Source: Lachnospiraceae bacterium (GTDB lineage: Bacteria; Bacillota; Clostridia; Lachnospirales; Lachnospiraceae). Taken from it: a stretch of DNA of 50,292 nt. Both the position numbers and the translations under genes were made by a program. The notes under the pieces were generated by a model that saw nothing but the letters and a program-made list of their open reading frames with translations, was not told the origin of the DNA and ran no database searches. Location of the stretch: the NCBI GenBank assembly GCA_017513625.1, contig JAFXEW010000040.1:1-50292 (forward strand). Reading direction: 5' to 3'. Below are positions 7,234 through 16,900 of the stretch, piece after piece (the first letter of the stretch is position 1; each line of letters opens with the position of its first letter).

Positions 7234-8829
7234 TTATCTGGTGAACTGGGAAATGAATTTCCAAGCGTTTTCGTTGGTGTGTCTCCTGCATTCATGTACC
7301 TGTCCGCTGACACTGGCAAATGCAGTACGGCATACGCCGTCCTCGCTGTCAAAATAGTGAATAGTGAGGGTAGCATCTCTCTCCTCGTCATACACTTTTT
7401 CTACGCGGTCTCCGGATACGCCCCATATAGGGTCTGCCCAATTTTCTTTATCTTCATAGTCCATATCGAATTTAGCCTTGAGACGGTTTACTTCTCCTGC
7501 ATACCTGATTCTTTCCAATCCGGATGCGCCCTGGAAAGGCAGCTCCGTCAAGTGGGACTTTTCACCGCCAGAGTAGAATATAGGCACGGGCACGGTGGTG
7601 TTGATTTCATCAACGTTTGACTGGCCCAGTGGATTGTTCCACACGGGGAAAAGTGCACTGGCAGGTGCCAGACCCGCAAAGACTTCCGGATACTGTTGGA
7701 ACATATCCCAGGTCTTGCCGCTGCCCATGGAAAAGCCCGTAGCATAGATGCGGTGCTCATCGATGTCATAGCGCTGCTTTAAGTGTTCCAGTACTTCCAT
7801 AGCCTCCGTAGCGGTTACGTTCTGGTGATTTTCTACGGATACATAGAGGAAACCGTATTTATGAGCCACCTCGTACCATCCGGCCACAAAGGTCAGGTAC
7901 ATGGAAGAATCTCCGCCGCCGTGGAATCCCAGTACCAGAGGCACGGGACCATTGTTAAATATATCGTTGTTGTAGTAAGCGAAATAGCCTACCTTATGCT
8001 CTGTAGTGCCCTGGAAGGCGCCTCTGTGGTTGGGTGAGATCTTCACTGTCACACAGCCTGCTTCTTCTGTCATGTCCAGTGCTTCAAAATCCGGCTCCAG
8101 CTGTATTTCGCCGCACCACATTTTAAACTTACGTACGAATGCCTTAAAGTCAGCCTGATAGTCCGCTGTATCCTTAACCAGCAGGTTCTCACAGTCCTTA
8201 AAGGCTGCATTTATTTCCTCTGAATTACCTACGCTGAGGATAGCAATATCCTTGCGCTCAGGCGCAGGTACCACGCTGAGATTTTCCATGGAACACATGG
8301 CAGGTGTGATTTCTCCGGGTCCCCAAAGGTATTCGCCCTTTAAGGTCTTTAACAGGTTCTTTGCCACATAATCTGCTGACGCACCGTAGCTGTAAATATC
8401 TGCCCTGAAAATTGCGCCTCTTACAAAATATCCCTTAAACTCACGCTTAAAGAAGTCGTGCATCTCCACAATACCGTCTGCGTACTGGGGATTCATCTTT
8501 ATCTCCGCAATTAAGGACGCATACAGGTCCTCTGTGGCATTCTTCCAGCCTCCATCACCTGTGGGATATACAAATAATACGCTGGAATCCACCGCTGCCG
8601 CTATATCCTTTAATCCTGTCTTATCTGCAAAAGCAATTGCCTCTTCCATGGTCTGTTTGTTTTCTTCAAACACCAGCAGAAGGGGTGCACGGAATCCGTA
8701 ATTGTTTACCTGTCCGTCAATCTCCGTAGCCGGTACATATGCTTTTAAGTAAAAATTGTCATATGTATGCTCCCAATACTTACCCCCATCGGCTAATCTG
8801 CCTACCTGGGGTCTCTCCATCATTCCCAC
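7234..8829 (-). CDS. Alpha/beta hydrolase, PHB-depolymerase/feruloyl-esterase-like, two-domain
   Basis: A 531-residue protein without a signal peptide, so probably cytoplasmic. The C-terminal half (about 290-531) is an alpha/beta hydrolase: oxyanion motif GFHGGG at 301-306, nucleophile elbow GFSMGSG with Ser367, and a late His in [11 protein letters not shown]. The N-terminal half (about 20-200) also reads like a hydrolase core ([38 protein letters not shown]), with a possible degenerate nucleophile turn near residues 149-152, so the protein may be an internal duplication. The substrate is unknown. A GTG start fits AGGAGG 8 bases upstream; ATG codons two and three codons later are alternatives. 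A terminator follows. Confidence 0.78.
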   Translation of the reverse strand: MGMMERPQVGRLADGGKYWEHTYDNFYLKAYVPATEIDGQVNNYGFRAPLLLVFEENKQTMEEAIAFADKTGLKDIAAAVDSSVLFVYPTGDGGWKNATEDLYASLIAEIKMNPQYADGIVEMHDFFKREFKGYFVRGAIFRADIYSYGASADYVAKNLLKTLKGEYLWGPGEITPAMCSMENLSVVPAPERKDIAILSVGNSEEINAAFKDCENLLVKDTADYQADFKAFVRKFKMWCGEIQLEPDFEALDMTEEAGCVTVKISPNHRGAFQGTTEHKVGYFAYYNNDIFNNGPVPLVLGFHGGGDSSMYLTFVAGWYEVAHKYGFLYVSVENHQNVTATEAMEVLEHLKQRYDIDEHRIYATGFSMGSGKTWDMFQQYPEVFAGLAPASALFPVWNNPLGQSNVDEINTTVPVPIFYSGGEKSHLTELPFQGASGLERIRYAGEVNRLKAKFDMDYEDKENWADPIWGVSGDRVEKVYDEERDATLTIHYFDSEDGVCRTAFASVSGQVHECRRHTNENAWKFISQFTR

Positions 8830-8915
8830 TGTAAATACCTCCTGTTAATCCATTATTTTAGTCTGTGATTTTATTATATCTTCTCTCTTGTATGATACGC
8901 TACTTAGCGCATTCC

Positions 8916-11183
8916 CTATTCGGGCTCCGTAGCCTTCTGCTCCCTGCCCTCCTCTTCTTTCTCTGCACCGGGCTTAGGATTTTCTTTTTCCGGCACTCTG
9001 CGGCGTCCTTTGGGTACCCACTGGTCCAGCAGTGCATTTAACTGGCTTCTGTCAAAGGGCTTTGACAGGAAGTCATCAAAACCGTTGGTCAGATATCCTT
9101 CCCTTGCGCCCTGGAGCGCATTGGCGGTAAGCGCCACGATGATAGGCCTTGCTTCCCTGTCTGCCAGTCTTTCCCTGATGATCTTGGTAGCTTCCATACC
9201 GTCCATCTCAGGCATCATATGGTCCATGAATATCAGGTCATAATCATTCTCCTCCACCATATCAATGGCCTCCCGGCCACTGCAGGCGTCACTGATTTGG
9301 AAACGGTAAGAATTCAGCATGGCTTCCGCCACTTTACGGTTAATCAGGTTGTCATCAACCACCAGCACCTTGAAATCTTCACATATGAACAGCGGTCCGT
9401 TAGACTCTACACTGTCACGGCGTTTCATAGGCACTTCCTTAACCGTACGTCCATCCTCCACCTTTTGGGGAATGGTTATGATAAACCGGGTGCCTTTGCC
9501 GTATTCGCTTTCTACCCGGATATCGCCCTGCATGAGGCTTACCAATTGCTTGGTAATGGACAGACCCAGTCCTGTTCCTTCTATCTTGCGGTTCCGATTC
9601 ATATCCAGCTGTTTAAAGGAATCAAAAATCGTAGCCAGGTCTTCTTTTTTGATACCGATTCCGGTATCTTCAATCACCATCTTCAGTTCAAAGATATCCC
9701 GCTTCAGATAACGGCCCGTTACATCCAGGCTCACGTAACCTTCTTTAGTGAATTTGATGGAATTGTTCATAATATTGATCAGGACTTGCCTGATACGGCC
9801 TTCATCACCACGGAGATGATGTGGAATTTTTTCATCCAGATTCATATTGACCTGCAGACCTTTCTGGCCTGCTGCCATCTTAATCAGATTAGTGGTATCC
9901 TCCACCAGACACTGCACGTAGTAATCGCTTTCCACCAGTTCCATCTTACCGGCTTCCACTTTGGAAAGATCCAGGATGTCGTTAATGATTGCCAGCAGAT
10001 TCAGCGCTGCCGTCTTGATATCACAGGCATAATCAAATATCTTACGTCCACGGCATTCTTCAATAATCAGCTCACTCATACCCACCACCGCATTCATGGG
10101 AGTACGTATTTCATGGGACATATTGGCCAGGAAATTGGACTTGGCTCTGTTGGCCTCCTCTGCTTTTTCACGCATGATATTCAGCTCTTTGATATACTCG
10201 TAAGTACCTGTTACGTCAACGATTAATACAGTATAACCCCGCACATGATTTTCAAAGTCCTTTACCGTACGCATATGTGCCTCATAATGCTTTTCACCAA
10301 TCAGGAACTGTTCATCCTTCACGCCTTCCAACACATGCACGGGGAAGTGTTCCACTTCTTCTACGGACTGACCTATCCGGATATCCGGAAATACCTTTTT
10401 AGCCTCATCGTTAACCATCAGCACTTTCCGGTCTTCATCCAGCGTAATCATGCCATCCCGCAGGGAATTAACCACATTTTCGGTAGCAGTCCTGGTCAAG
10501 TCAAAATCGTTACGGTTCCACACAAAAATAACCAGCACAGAGAACAAAAATGCCATGGCCACAGGCGTGGGGTCATAACCTTCAGGAAATACTTTCAACA
10601 CATATAATATCAATACAACTACAGCAAAAGTTGCTCCCAGAATAATCATCAGCAGTTTGCCTTTTCTTTTGCTGCTGTTTCCCGTTTCCACATTCTTAAA
10701 AAGGGTCCACACGGAAATGCCCCATGGTATCAGCGTACATGCAAGCATGTAAAAATAAAATCCCGGGCCGTAGGTAAGCTTCAGGTGCGGATATGCGCCG
10801 GCATATATGAATTCCACGTCCTTATAATACAAATGATGGGCCGGACTGCTCCAAACCATAATGATAACCGCCACACCGCACAGTAACAAGATACGCTCTG
10901 CCAGCACATGCTCTCTCCGTCCGCAGTAATTCCTGATAAACATCATAAAGAAAATCGCTACGATACTGCTGCCCAGATATTCTATTTTCACCGCCATCAT
11001 GGCTTCCTCTTCGGACCGTGCAAACAGTTCCAACAGATAGCCGGCGTTGTGCACCAGCTCTGCTATCAAAAAGGATAACATCAGCTTTTGCGCATACGTG
11101 GACGAACCACGGTAAAAATATGCTAAAGCCAGAACAATTACTACGATTGCAGCCGCCTGCAATAAAACCAATCCCGTAAACAT
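8916..11183 (-). CDS. Hybrid sensor histidine kinase with 7TM N-terminus
   Basis: A 755-residue inner-membrane kinase. Seven hydrophobic helices (1-225) match the N-terminal 7TM region of histidine kinases. A PAS-like domain (about 235-330) leads into HisKA with His357 in NMSHEIRTP, then HATPase (N-box NIMNNSIKF, G motifs EDTGIGIKK and GTGLGLSI), then a receiver domain (about 604-725) with phospho-acceptor D654 in IFMDHMMPEMDG. The C-terminal 30 residues are Lys/Glu-rich and disordered. A good AAGGAG site precedes the ATG. No cognate response regulator is adjacent, so output may pass to a distant partner. The N-terminal architecture resembles the output-less protein at 19881-21041. Confidence 0.92.
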   Translation of the reverse strand: MFTGLVLLQAAAIVVIVLALAYFYRGSSTYAQKLMLSFLIAELVHNAGYLLELFARSEEEAMMAVKIEYLGSSIVAIFFMMFIRNYCGRREHVLAERILLLCGVAVIIMVWSSPAHHLYYKDVEFIYAGAYPHLKLTYGPGFYFYMLACTLIPWGISVWTLFKNVETGNSSKRKGKLLMIILGATFAVVVLILYVLKVFPEGYDPTPVAMAFLFSVLVIFVWNRNDFDLTRTATENVVNSLRDGMITLDEDRKVLMVNDEAKKVFPDIRIGQSVEEVEHFPVHVLEGVKDEQFLIGEKHYEAHMRTVKDFENHVRGYTVLIVDVTGTYEYIKELNIMREKAEEANRAKSNFLANMSHEIRTPMNAVVGMSELIIEECRGRKIFDYACDIKTAALNLLAIINDILDLSKVEAGKMELVESDYYVQCLVEDTTNLIKMAAGQKGLQVNMNLDEKIPHHLRGDEGRIRQVLINIMNNSIKFTKEGYVSLDVTGRYLKRDIFELKMVIEDTGIGIKKEDLATIFDSFKQLDMNRNRKIEGTGLGLSITKQLVSLMQGDIRVESEYGKGTRFIITIPQKVEDGRTVKEVPMKRRDSVESNGPLFICEDFKVLVVDDNLINRKVAEAMLNSYRFQISDACSGREAIDMVEENDYDLIFMDHMMPEMDGMEATKIIRERLADREARPIIVALTANALQGAREGYLTNGFDDFLSKPFDRSQLNALLDQWVPKGRRRVPEKENPKPGAEKEEEGREQKATEPE

Positions 11184-11235
11184 AGGCTGTTACTCCTTGT
11201 CTTTCAGCTTCCCTTTATCCTCTATTACAATTTGA

Positions 11236-11264
11236 GTCAGGGACTATCCGCAGACAGCCCCTGA
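11236..11264 (-). terminator. Hairpin after the flavin oxidoreductase gene
   Basis: Arms GTCAGGG (11236-11242) and CCCTGAC (11258-11264) enclose a 15-base loop. It lies just downstream of the flavoenzyme stop on the minus strand and before the hybrid kinase. No U tract follows, so termination is uncertain. Confidence 0.45.
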
Positions 11265-11277
11265 CAGGTACTTTATC

Positions 11278-13269
11278 TTAAATATGGTTGGCTACTTCAA
11301 ATGCATCCCAGATTGCATACATGATATTTGCCACCTTCTTGGCATCTCCCAGCAAATAAATCTCAGGCACATCGAATTCCACTTCATGATACAATGCGTT
11401 TTCTTCGTTGTAGCCCACAGCCAGAATCACGCTGTCACACTTAAGTTCCCTAACGCCCTCATCGGTTTCAACAGTCAGGCTGCCATTTGCATACTCTTTT
11501 ACTTTAGTACTTGTGAGTATCTGCACATTATTGAAAGGCAGTAATGCTTCCAACATGTCTTTATTAGAGTGGCAGATGGGGCCGTTTACCTTCATGATAC
11601 GGTCCAATGCCTCTACAATGGTTACATTCTTGCCCTGCTGTGCCAGCCAAAGCGCCGTTTCACATCCTACCAGACCGCCGCCTACGATAACAGTGGTATC
11701 ACCGCTTTCCTTTTCGCCCAGGAGCACCTGTGCGGCTGTATATACCCTGCTGTCATCGCCCAGGGAAAATACCTTGGGAGTGGAACCGGTAGCCATGATA
11801 ACGGTATCGTAGTCACCTGCCAATATATCCTTGGCAGTCACTTCTGTATTCATATGTACTTCTACCTGCAAGCGGTCCATTTCACTTGTATACCAGCTTG
11901 CCAGTGCGATATCATCTTCTTTAAAGCCGGGAGCTCCGCCGGGCCATAAGTTACCGCCCAGCCTGTCCGTCTTTTCAAAAAGAACGGGCTGGTGGCCTCT
12001 GATTGCCAGTACGCGTGCTGCTTCACAGCCTGCCACTCCGCCGCCCACAATCAGAACTTTTTTCTTTCGCAATATGGGCTCATATGCGGTTACACGCTCT
12101 CTGGCAGCTTGAGGATTTACTGCACAGTTAATCAGGGAATATTCTGCAATTCTTCCCATACATCCTTCGTGACAGGAGATGCAGGGACGAATTTGTTCCA
12201 CCTTGCCTGCACGCAGCTTATTACAATAATCAGGGTCTGCAAGGAGGGGTCTGCCCAGAGACACCACGTCACAAATACCCTCCTGTACGGCAGCAAGTGC
12301 CATATCGGGGTTGTCCATACGGCCGGCACAGAATACCGGTACGTCTACTGCTTCTTTCACCATCTTACAGAAAGGACGATACAATCCCTTCTCCTGATAC
12401 ATAGGTGGATGACTCCACCACCATGCATCATATGAGCCTGCATCCACATCCAACGCATCATAACCGTATTGAGCCAGAAGCTTTGCTGCCTCAATACCTT
12501 CTTCAATGTCACGTCCCATTTCTTCAAAGTCTTCGCCGGGAAGTGCTCCCTTTCGCCAGTCTTTGATCATACTCTTTACACTGTATCGCAGTGTTACAGG
12601 GAAGTCCTGTCCGCATCTGCTCTTGATTTCTTCTACTACTTCCTTTGCAAAACGAAGTCTGTTTTCCAATGAACCGCCGTATTCGTCCGTTCTTAAATTA
12701 AACATGGAAATAGCGAACTGGTCCAACAGATATCCTTCATGCACTGCATGAATCTGGATACCGTCAAATCCGCCTCTCATGGCATTGTAAGCACCGTCAC
12801 CAAAGGACTTTACGATACTCCTGATTTCTTCCTTGGAAATGGAACGGCAGGTCTTATCCAGCCATCTGTGAGGAATCTCAGAAGGTGCAATGGGCGGGAA
12901 TTCGCCCAGATTGGTAGGAATGGTTACTCTTCCGAAACCACCTGACATCTGCAGGAAAATCTTTGCTCCGTATGCATGAACACGCTCGGTCATTTCCTTA
13001 CTGGTTCTGACAAAATGTACAGAATTGTATGTAGACACGGGAATGATGGACTGATTCTGCGTCTCCACCTGCTGGTCGGAAAAAGTAACACCGGTGATAA
13101 TCAGACCGGTTCCGCCCTTTGCACGCTCCACATAATAGTCAATACCTCTCTGATTCCATCCGCCTTCAGAATCTCCCAGGCCCAGAGGTCCCATGGGTGC
13201 CATGGCAAAGCGGTTCTTGATAGTCAGCTTGCCTATCTGCACCGGAGTAAAAAGTTCTCTGTACTTCAT
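11278..13269 (-). CDS. FMN/FAD/4Fe-4S NADH:flavin oxidoreductase (old yellow enzyme, dienoyl-CoA reductase type)
   Basis: A 663-residue enzyme of the 2,4-dienoyl-CoA reductase/enoate reductase/BaiCD-BaiH family. Residues about 1-340 form the FMN-binding TIM barrel. Four Cys in the spacing C-x2-C-x3-C-x11-C (starting CISCHEGC) bind a 4Fe-4S cluster. Residues about 390-660 hold FAD- and NAD(P)-binding folds (KVLIVGGGVAGCEAARVL and TTVIVGGGLVGCETALWL). Electrons would run from NAD(P)H through FAD and the cluster to FMN to reduce an activated C=C bond; the substrate (enoate, enone, dienoyl-CoA or bile acid) cannot be told from sequence. GGAG precedes the start. The upstream palindrome at 13327-13344 suggests inducible control. 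Confidence 0.88.
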   Translation of the reverse strand: MKYRELFTPVQIGKLTIKNRFAMAPMGPLGLGDSEGGWNQRGIDYYVERAKGGTGLIITGVTFSDQQVETQNQSIIPVSTYNSVHFVRTSKEMTERVHAYGAKIFLQMSGGFGRVTIPTNLGEFPPIAPSEIPHRWLDKTCRSISKEEIRSIVKSFGDGAYNAMRGGFDGIQIHAVHEGYLLDQFAISMFNLRTDEYGGSLENRLRFAKEVVEEIKSRCGQDFPVTLRYSVKSMIKDWRKGALPGEDFEEMGRDIEEGIEAAKLLAQYGYDALDVDAGSYDAWWWSHPPMYQEKGLYRPFCKMVKEAVDVPVFCAGRMDNPDMALAAVQEGICDVVSLGRPLLADPDYCNKLRAGKVEQIRPCISCHEGCMGRIAEYSLINCAVNPQAARERVTAYEPILRKKKVLIVGGGVAGCEAARVLAIRGHQPVLFEKTDRLGGNLWPGGAPGFKEDDIALASWYTSEMDRLQVEVHMNTEVTAKDILAGDYDTVIMATGSTPKVFSLGDDSRVYTAAQVLLGEKESGDTTVIVGGGLVGCETALWLAQQGKNVTIVEALDRIMKVNGPICHSNKDMLEALLPFNNVQILTSTKVKEYANGSLTVETDEGVRELKCDSVILAVGYNEENALYHEVEFDVPEIYLLGDAKKVANIMYAIWDAFEVANHI

Positions 13270-13285
13270 TAGTTCTCCTTCCTTT

Positions 13286-13311
13286 GCAGGTCATCGGGGT
13301 CAATCACCTGC
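13286..13311 (-). promoter_or_regulatory. Leader hairpin of the flavin oxidoreductase mRNA
   Basis: GCAGGT (13286-13291) and ACCTGC (13306-13311) can pair in the untranslated leader, just before the ribosome binding site of the flavoenzyme. Its function is unknown. Confidence 0.35.
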
Positions 13312-13326
13312 CTTTTCTTTAAGTTC

Positions 13327-13346
13327 TAATTAGTTATCTAATTATA
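13327..13346 (-). promoter_or_regulatory. Palindromic operator overlapping the -10 box of the flavin oxidoreductase gene
   Basis: TAATTAG-N4-CTAATTA (13327-13344) is a perfect dyad. The minus-strand -10 box TATAAT (13341-13346) overlaps one half-site, so a bound dimer would block transcription. The size and AT-rich core fit MarR-type operators. No MarR gene is adjacent. A matching -35 box is poor. Confidence 0.6.
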
Positions 13347-13403
13347 TCATATTATCACAAAAATAGAAGCCATTTCCTACAATTCTCTGATTTTTCTGCA
13401 ACT

Positions 13404-15728
13404 TTAGTGAAAGCCGATTTTTATTCTGAAACGCAGGATATAATAATACCATTTACGATATCTTCGAATGCAATGAAGCAGTGCTTCTCTTTCCTCAATA
13501 CTCTGCTGCAACACTTCCTCCGGTATCACGTCGCTACGGTACAGATACTCTTGATAATACTGCATAAATACAAACTCTTCCCTGTCCTCTAACAGTTCGG
13601 CAAACTGCTGACTCAGCTTATCCTGCAGTTCGCTGAGTGTTTCATTATCAGCTCTCTTACAACCCAGCTTTTCACACAGCCAGAGATTGCGTCCTACTTC
13701 CACCAGGAATTTCTGTTGTGTGGTCATTCGCCTGTAACGCCTTTCTCTAACCACAGAGTCTAACCAAAGTGCCAGGACACCCATAAGGCATGCTGCCACC
13801 GCTCCCATAGCCAGAATGCGGAGCCTTTCCTTCCACAGCGCCTTCGCGTCCGTCCCCTCTTCTAAGGACATATCCGGTAATAACTCTTCCTCATCTCTCC
13901 AAGGCTCCCACTTCTCTGATACAGACGGCGTTACGTTTTCCTCCTCTACCTGCATTACTTTCCAGCCCTTGTTCCGTATGGTGTAATATCCGGGGGTGGG
14001 CTCAAAAGGAATCCAGCCCGCTCCTTCCACATATACCTCCGGCCAGGCGTGTACCATGTCAGAAGTGACTTCCACCTCTTTATCACCTGTCATGGGCACA
14101 CAAAAGCCCTGTACATAACGTGCGGGATAGCCCAGCTCCCTTGCCAGCAACACAAAGGCCGTAGCAAAATAGGAGCAATATCCTTCCTTCTTTTCCAGCA
14201 GGAAATATTCCAAAAAGGCCTCGGGGGTGTCTATTTCTTCGGGATAGGCCCCCGGCGAAGTAGTATATACATAGCTGCCCAGTTCTGTCTCCAGTGCACG
14301 CAATTTTTCAATATCATTACTACAGCCTTCATAAATATCATTCAGATATTCTTCCAGCTTCTCCGTGGGCTTAAAAGCCTCACCGTATAATTCCTTAATC
14401 TCCGCCCTGTAAGCCTTCAACTGCTCCAGACCGAAAGCCGCATTCCCCTTCATGGAATAGTTTTGGAGCACATTTTCCCAAGCCTCTTCATTATCCGGCT
14501 GTATCTGCGCCAGCATAGGATAAAAGTCCGGATTGGATGTATTTAACTGAAAGTAAGTCAAACCATACTCCGTGCCGCTTCCCTTCCTTCCGTCAAACAC
14601 GATGTCCCTGCCGTCATACATATAAACAGCATCTGATATGCTGCGTAGCTTCATAGGTGCAAACAGACAGGCCGTCCTGAAATGCTCATAAGTAATATTT
14701 ATCCCGGAAACATACAGATAGTCAGCCACTACAGCCCCTTCCCTGCGTCTTACGGCGTATTCTGTCTCCAAACGGTCAAAGGGCATCTCACGCAGTGTAC
14801 CCTTATCCGTCTGTATCCAGTCACAGCCGTCAAAACTGTCGTAGGTTTTACCTGTCAGATATATATTCACACGATGACCTTTATCCTTGCGTATGGTCAT
14901 CACATGGCGTTTATTTTCCACAATATCTCCCGACAGCCCTGCATCCTCTGAAAATCCGGTCATGGATATGCCGAAATCGTCTCCGCCGCCTCTCATGATA
15001 TTTTCCGCCAAAATCGTCACTCTTTCACTGACATTGGCATATATTTGCCGAAACAGCATCCAGTCATAAGGCCTTTCAGGCATAGGAAGCAATTGCAGTA
15101 TCACAAAATAAAGTGCCAGAAAAGGTGTGAGCCATAAAATATATTCCCGCCTGTCACGGAATCTTTTCCGTTCCCAGTAACACTGCAGCCTCTCCACATA
15201 ACACAGCAGTATAAATACCAGTGCAAATACCACCCCCCAGGGAGGGAGCACTTCCCTTCGGAACATACATACCAGCAGTCCCGCCAGTACACCTATGCCG
15301 GTAATGTCCCGCAAAAGGGCTCTCTTTTCTGTAAAAACCACCGCCACATAGCCAATCAGTCCCATCCAGACCACCTGCACCAGCTCGTAACCTATATTCA
15401 GTTCTTCTTCATAATAAACAAATCCTGCCCGGAGCCATTCTGTATAATCCCTGTAAAACTCCGTAGGTCTGCCCGCCCCCAAAAGGGGAATAATAATCCC
15501 CGTAAGCAGTATAAATACGGATATACTTACCAGCTTAATATTGGCCTTACCATAGTTCATACATGCCAAAAGACCGATAGTGATAAACAGTATAAGCAGA
15601 TGAAATATCCCTGCCTCGGGAATTCCTGCATATCTGCCCACACCGCCCAATAAAAGTCCGGACAGTGTTACTGCATAAAGTACACGGTAGCCAAGGGGAT
15701 ATGTTGTGTTTAAAATCTTTTTAATCAT
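13404..15728 (-). CDS. Membrane transglutaminase-like protein (TgpA family)
   Basis: A 774-residue protein. About six hydrophobic helices (20-215) precede a large extracytoplasmic part with a transglutaminase-like cysteine-peptidase fold: Cys518 in KKEGYCSYFATAF and His560 in VHAWPEVYV. The acid position reads WIPFEPTPGY, so Glu replaces the more usual Asp. One helix near 640 anchors the chain and a C-terminal cytoplasmic segment follows (DUF4129-like region). It is the last gene of a MoxR-DUF58-transglutaminase operon and overlaps the DUF58 stop (ATGA). Such operons are widespread and poorly characterised; roles in envelope protein processing or assembly are proposed for relatives. Confidence 0.88.
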   Translation of the reverse strand: MIKKILNTTYPLGYRVLYAVTLSGLLLGGVGRYAGIPEAGIFHLLILFITIGLLACMNYGKANIKLVSISVFILLTGIIIPLLGAGRPTEFYRDYTEWLRAGFVYYEEELNIGYELVQVVWMGLIGYVAVVFTEKRALLRDITGIGVLAGLLVCMFRREVLPPWGVVFALVFILLCYVERLQCYWERKRFRDRREYILWLTPFLALYFVILQLLPMPERPYDWMLFRQIYANVSERVTILAENIMRGGGDDFGISMTGFSEDAGLSGDIVENKRHVMTIRKDKGHRVNIYLTGKTYDSFDGCDWIQTDKGTLREMPFDRLETEYAVRRREGAVVADYLYVSGINITYEHFRTACLFAPMKLRSISDAVYMYDGRDIVFDGRKGSGTEYGLTYFQLNTSNPDFYPMLAQIQPDNEEAWENVLQNYSMKGNAAFGLEQLKAYRAEIKELYGEAFKPTEKLEEYLNDIYEGCSNDIEKLRALETELGSYVYTTSPGAYPEEIDTPEAFLEYFLLEKKEGYCSYFATAFVLLARELGYPARYVQGFCVPMTGDKEVEVTSDMVHAWPEVYVEGAGWIPFEPTPGYYTIRNKGWKVMQVEEENVTPSVSEKWEPWRDEEELLPDMSLEEGTDAKALWKERLRILAMGAVAACLMGVLALWLDSVVRERRYRRMTTQQKFLVEVGRNLWLCEKLGCKRADNETLSELQDKLSQQFAELLEDREEFVFMQYYQEYLYRSDVIPEEVLQQSIEEREALLHCIRRYRKWYYYILRFRIKIGFH

Positions 15729-16891
15729 AATATATCCTCCGGATTTCCTTCAATGGGCAGTATCTGTATCTTCAGACGGCTGCTGCTCTGCCCCATATAC
15801 CGCTCACCACCTCCGTCACTGACGATATACAGCAATATACTGATTCCCTTTGCCGTCATTTCCTCCAGCTGCTGCATAAGCCTGTCTGAAGGTTCATAAG
15901 CCACCAGTATCACCGTTCCCGCCTGCCACAGAGTTCCGCCGGTCCACAGACCCTGCAGCAGTCCGGCAAGGCTTCTGCTGCCCGCAAAAGCGATATGGGC
16001 CGTATCCTCGTAAAGCATTTCAAACTGGTCCATTCTGTTCACTCTGCGCTCATAAATACTACCCTGGTCCGCATAAACCGTATAGGGAACATTTTTATCC
16101 GCAAAAAACACACCCAGCGCCAGCACGGTTTCCAGAATCCTGTTTTCCACCGGCATGTGGATGTACATATCTTCATCATATCTTTGGGTATCGTACAGAA
16201 TCACAATATCCTGTTTTTGTTCTCCCTGCTGCAGTCTGGTTTTCAGCTTCTGTTCCCTGGCGGACAATGTCCAGTGAATCAGCTTTAACGGATCTCCGTC
16301 CATATAATCCCTGGTAATCACATCGGGCTGTACCTGCAGTTCTGCCGTCTCCAGATTACTGATATTGATCACATCCTCCAGACTCTTCATTTCCTGCATA
16401 TGTACGGTACGGGGATATACCAATGCTTTAATGGTGCCGGGATTCTTATAACGCAATCGGAACAGGCCGAAAAAATCCGTAAGAATCACTTCCCGGATGC
16501 CCACCTCATACTCTCCCCTGTACCTGCAGATCATCTTGGTGCGGTACTCGTATCTGTCATCGGGCAAAAGCTCGTACTCTTCATTGTCAGGTATATCCGC
16601 CACATAGGACAAGCCCGAAAACATTTTTACCCTGATACTTGCAAAGGCAAAAAAGGTTTCATTAGGAAGTACGAAATAATAGGGCATGGGCCGGCGGCAT
16701 ACGATGGTTCTGCTCTCTATCTCCTGATATATCCTGAATTGTCTGAATACCAGAACCAGGTATATAAGGGACAGTACCGGTATCATGGTAAGCCCCCAGA
16801 ACAGACCGTAGCTCACTGCTCCGCCGTAATAGGAGATTCCCACCAGGGACAGCACCCATAAAAGTGCAAAACAACATCTGCGTACTATCAT
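15725..16891 (-). CDS. DUF58 domain protein
   Basis: A 388-residue protein with two N-terminal transmembrane helices (about 5-50) and a cytoplasmic DUF58 domain (about 195-290) showing the core motif DYMDGDPLKLIHWTLSAR. DUF58 proteins pair with MoxR AAA+ ATPases, and their C-terminal region resembles a von Willebrand A fold (VILYDTQRYDED here). The gene lies between moxR (9-base gap) and the transglutaminase gene (4-base overlap), so all three should be co-translated. An AGGAGAGG site precedes the ATG. Its molecular role is unknown; an adaptor between the ATPase and a membrane target is an inference from the family. Confidence 0.9.
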   Translation of the reverse strand: MIVRRCCFALLWVLSLVGISYYGGAVSYGLFWGLTMIPVLSLIYLVLVFRQFRIYQEIESRTIVCRRPMPYYFVLPNETFFAFASIRVKMFSGLSYVADIPDNEEYELLPDDRYEYRTKMICRYRGEYEVGIREVILTDFFGLFRLRYKNPGTIKALVYPRTVHMQEMKSLEDVINISNLETAELQVQPDVITRDYMDGDPLKLIHWTLSAREQKLKTRLQQGEQKQDIVILYDTQRYDEDMYIHMPVENRILETVLALGVFFADKNVPYTVYADQGSIYERRVNRMDQFEMLYEDTAHIAFAGSRSLAGLLQGLWTGGTLWQAGTVILVAYEPSDRLMQQLEEMTAKGISILLYIVSDGGGERYMGQSSSRLKIQILPIEGNPEDIL

Positions 16892-16900
16892 AATCCTCTC

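Noticed and set aside
9219-10226. A long plus-strand frame opposite the hybrid kinase as a gene
   Set aside because: It has no ribosome binding site or recognisable domain and overlaps a clear histidine kinase; typical antisense shadow.
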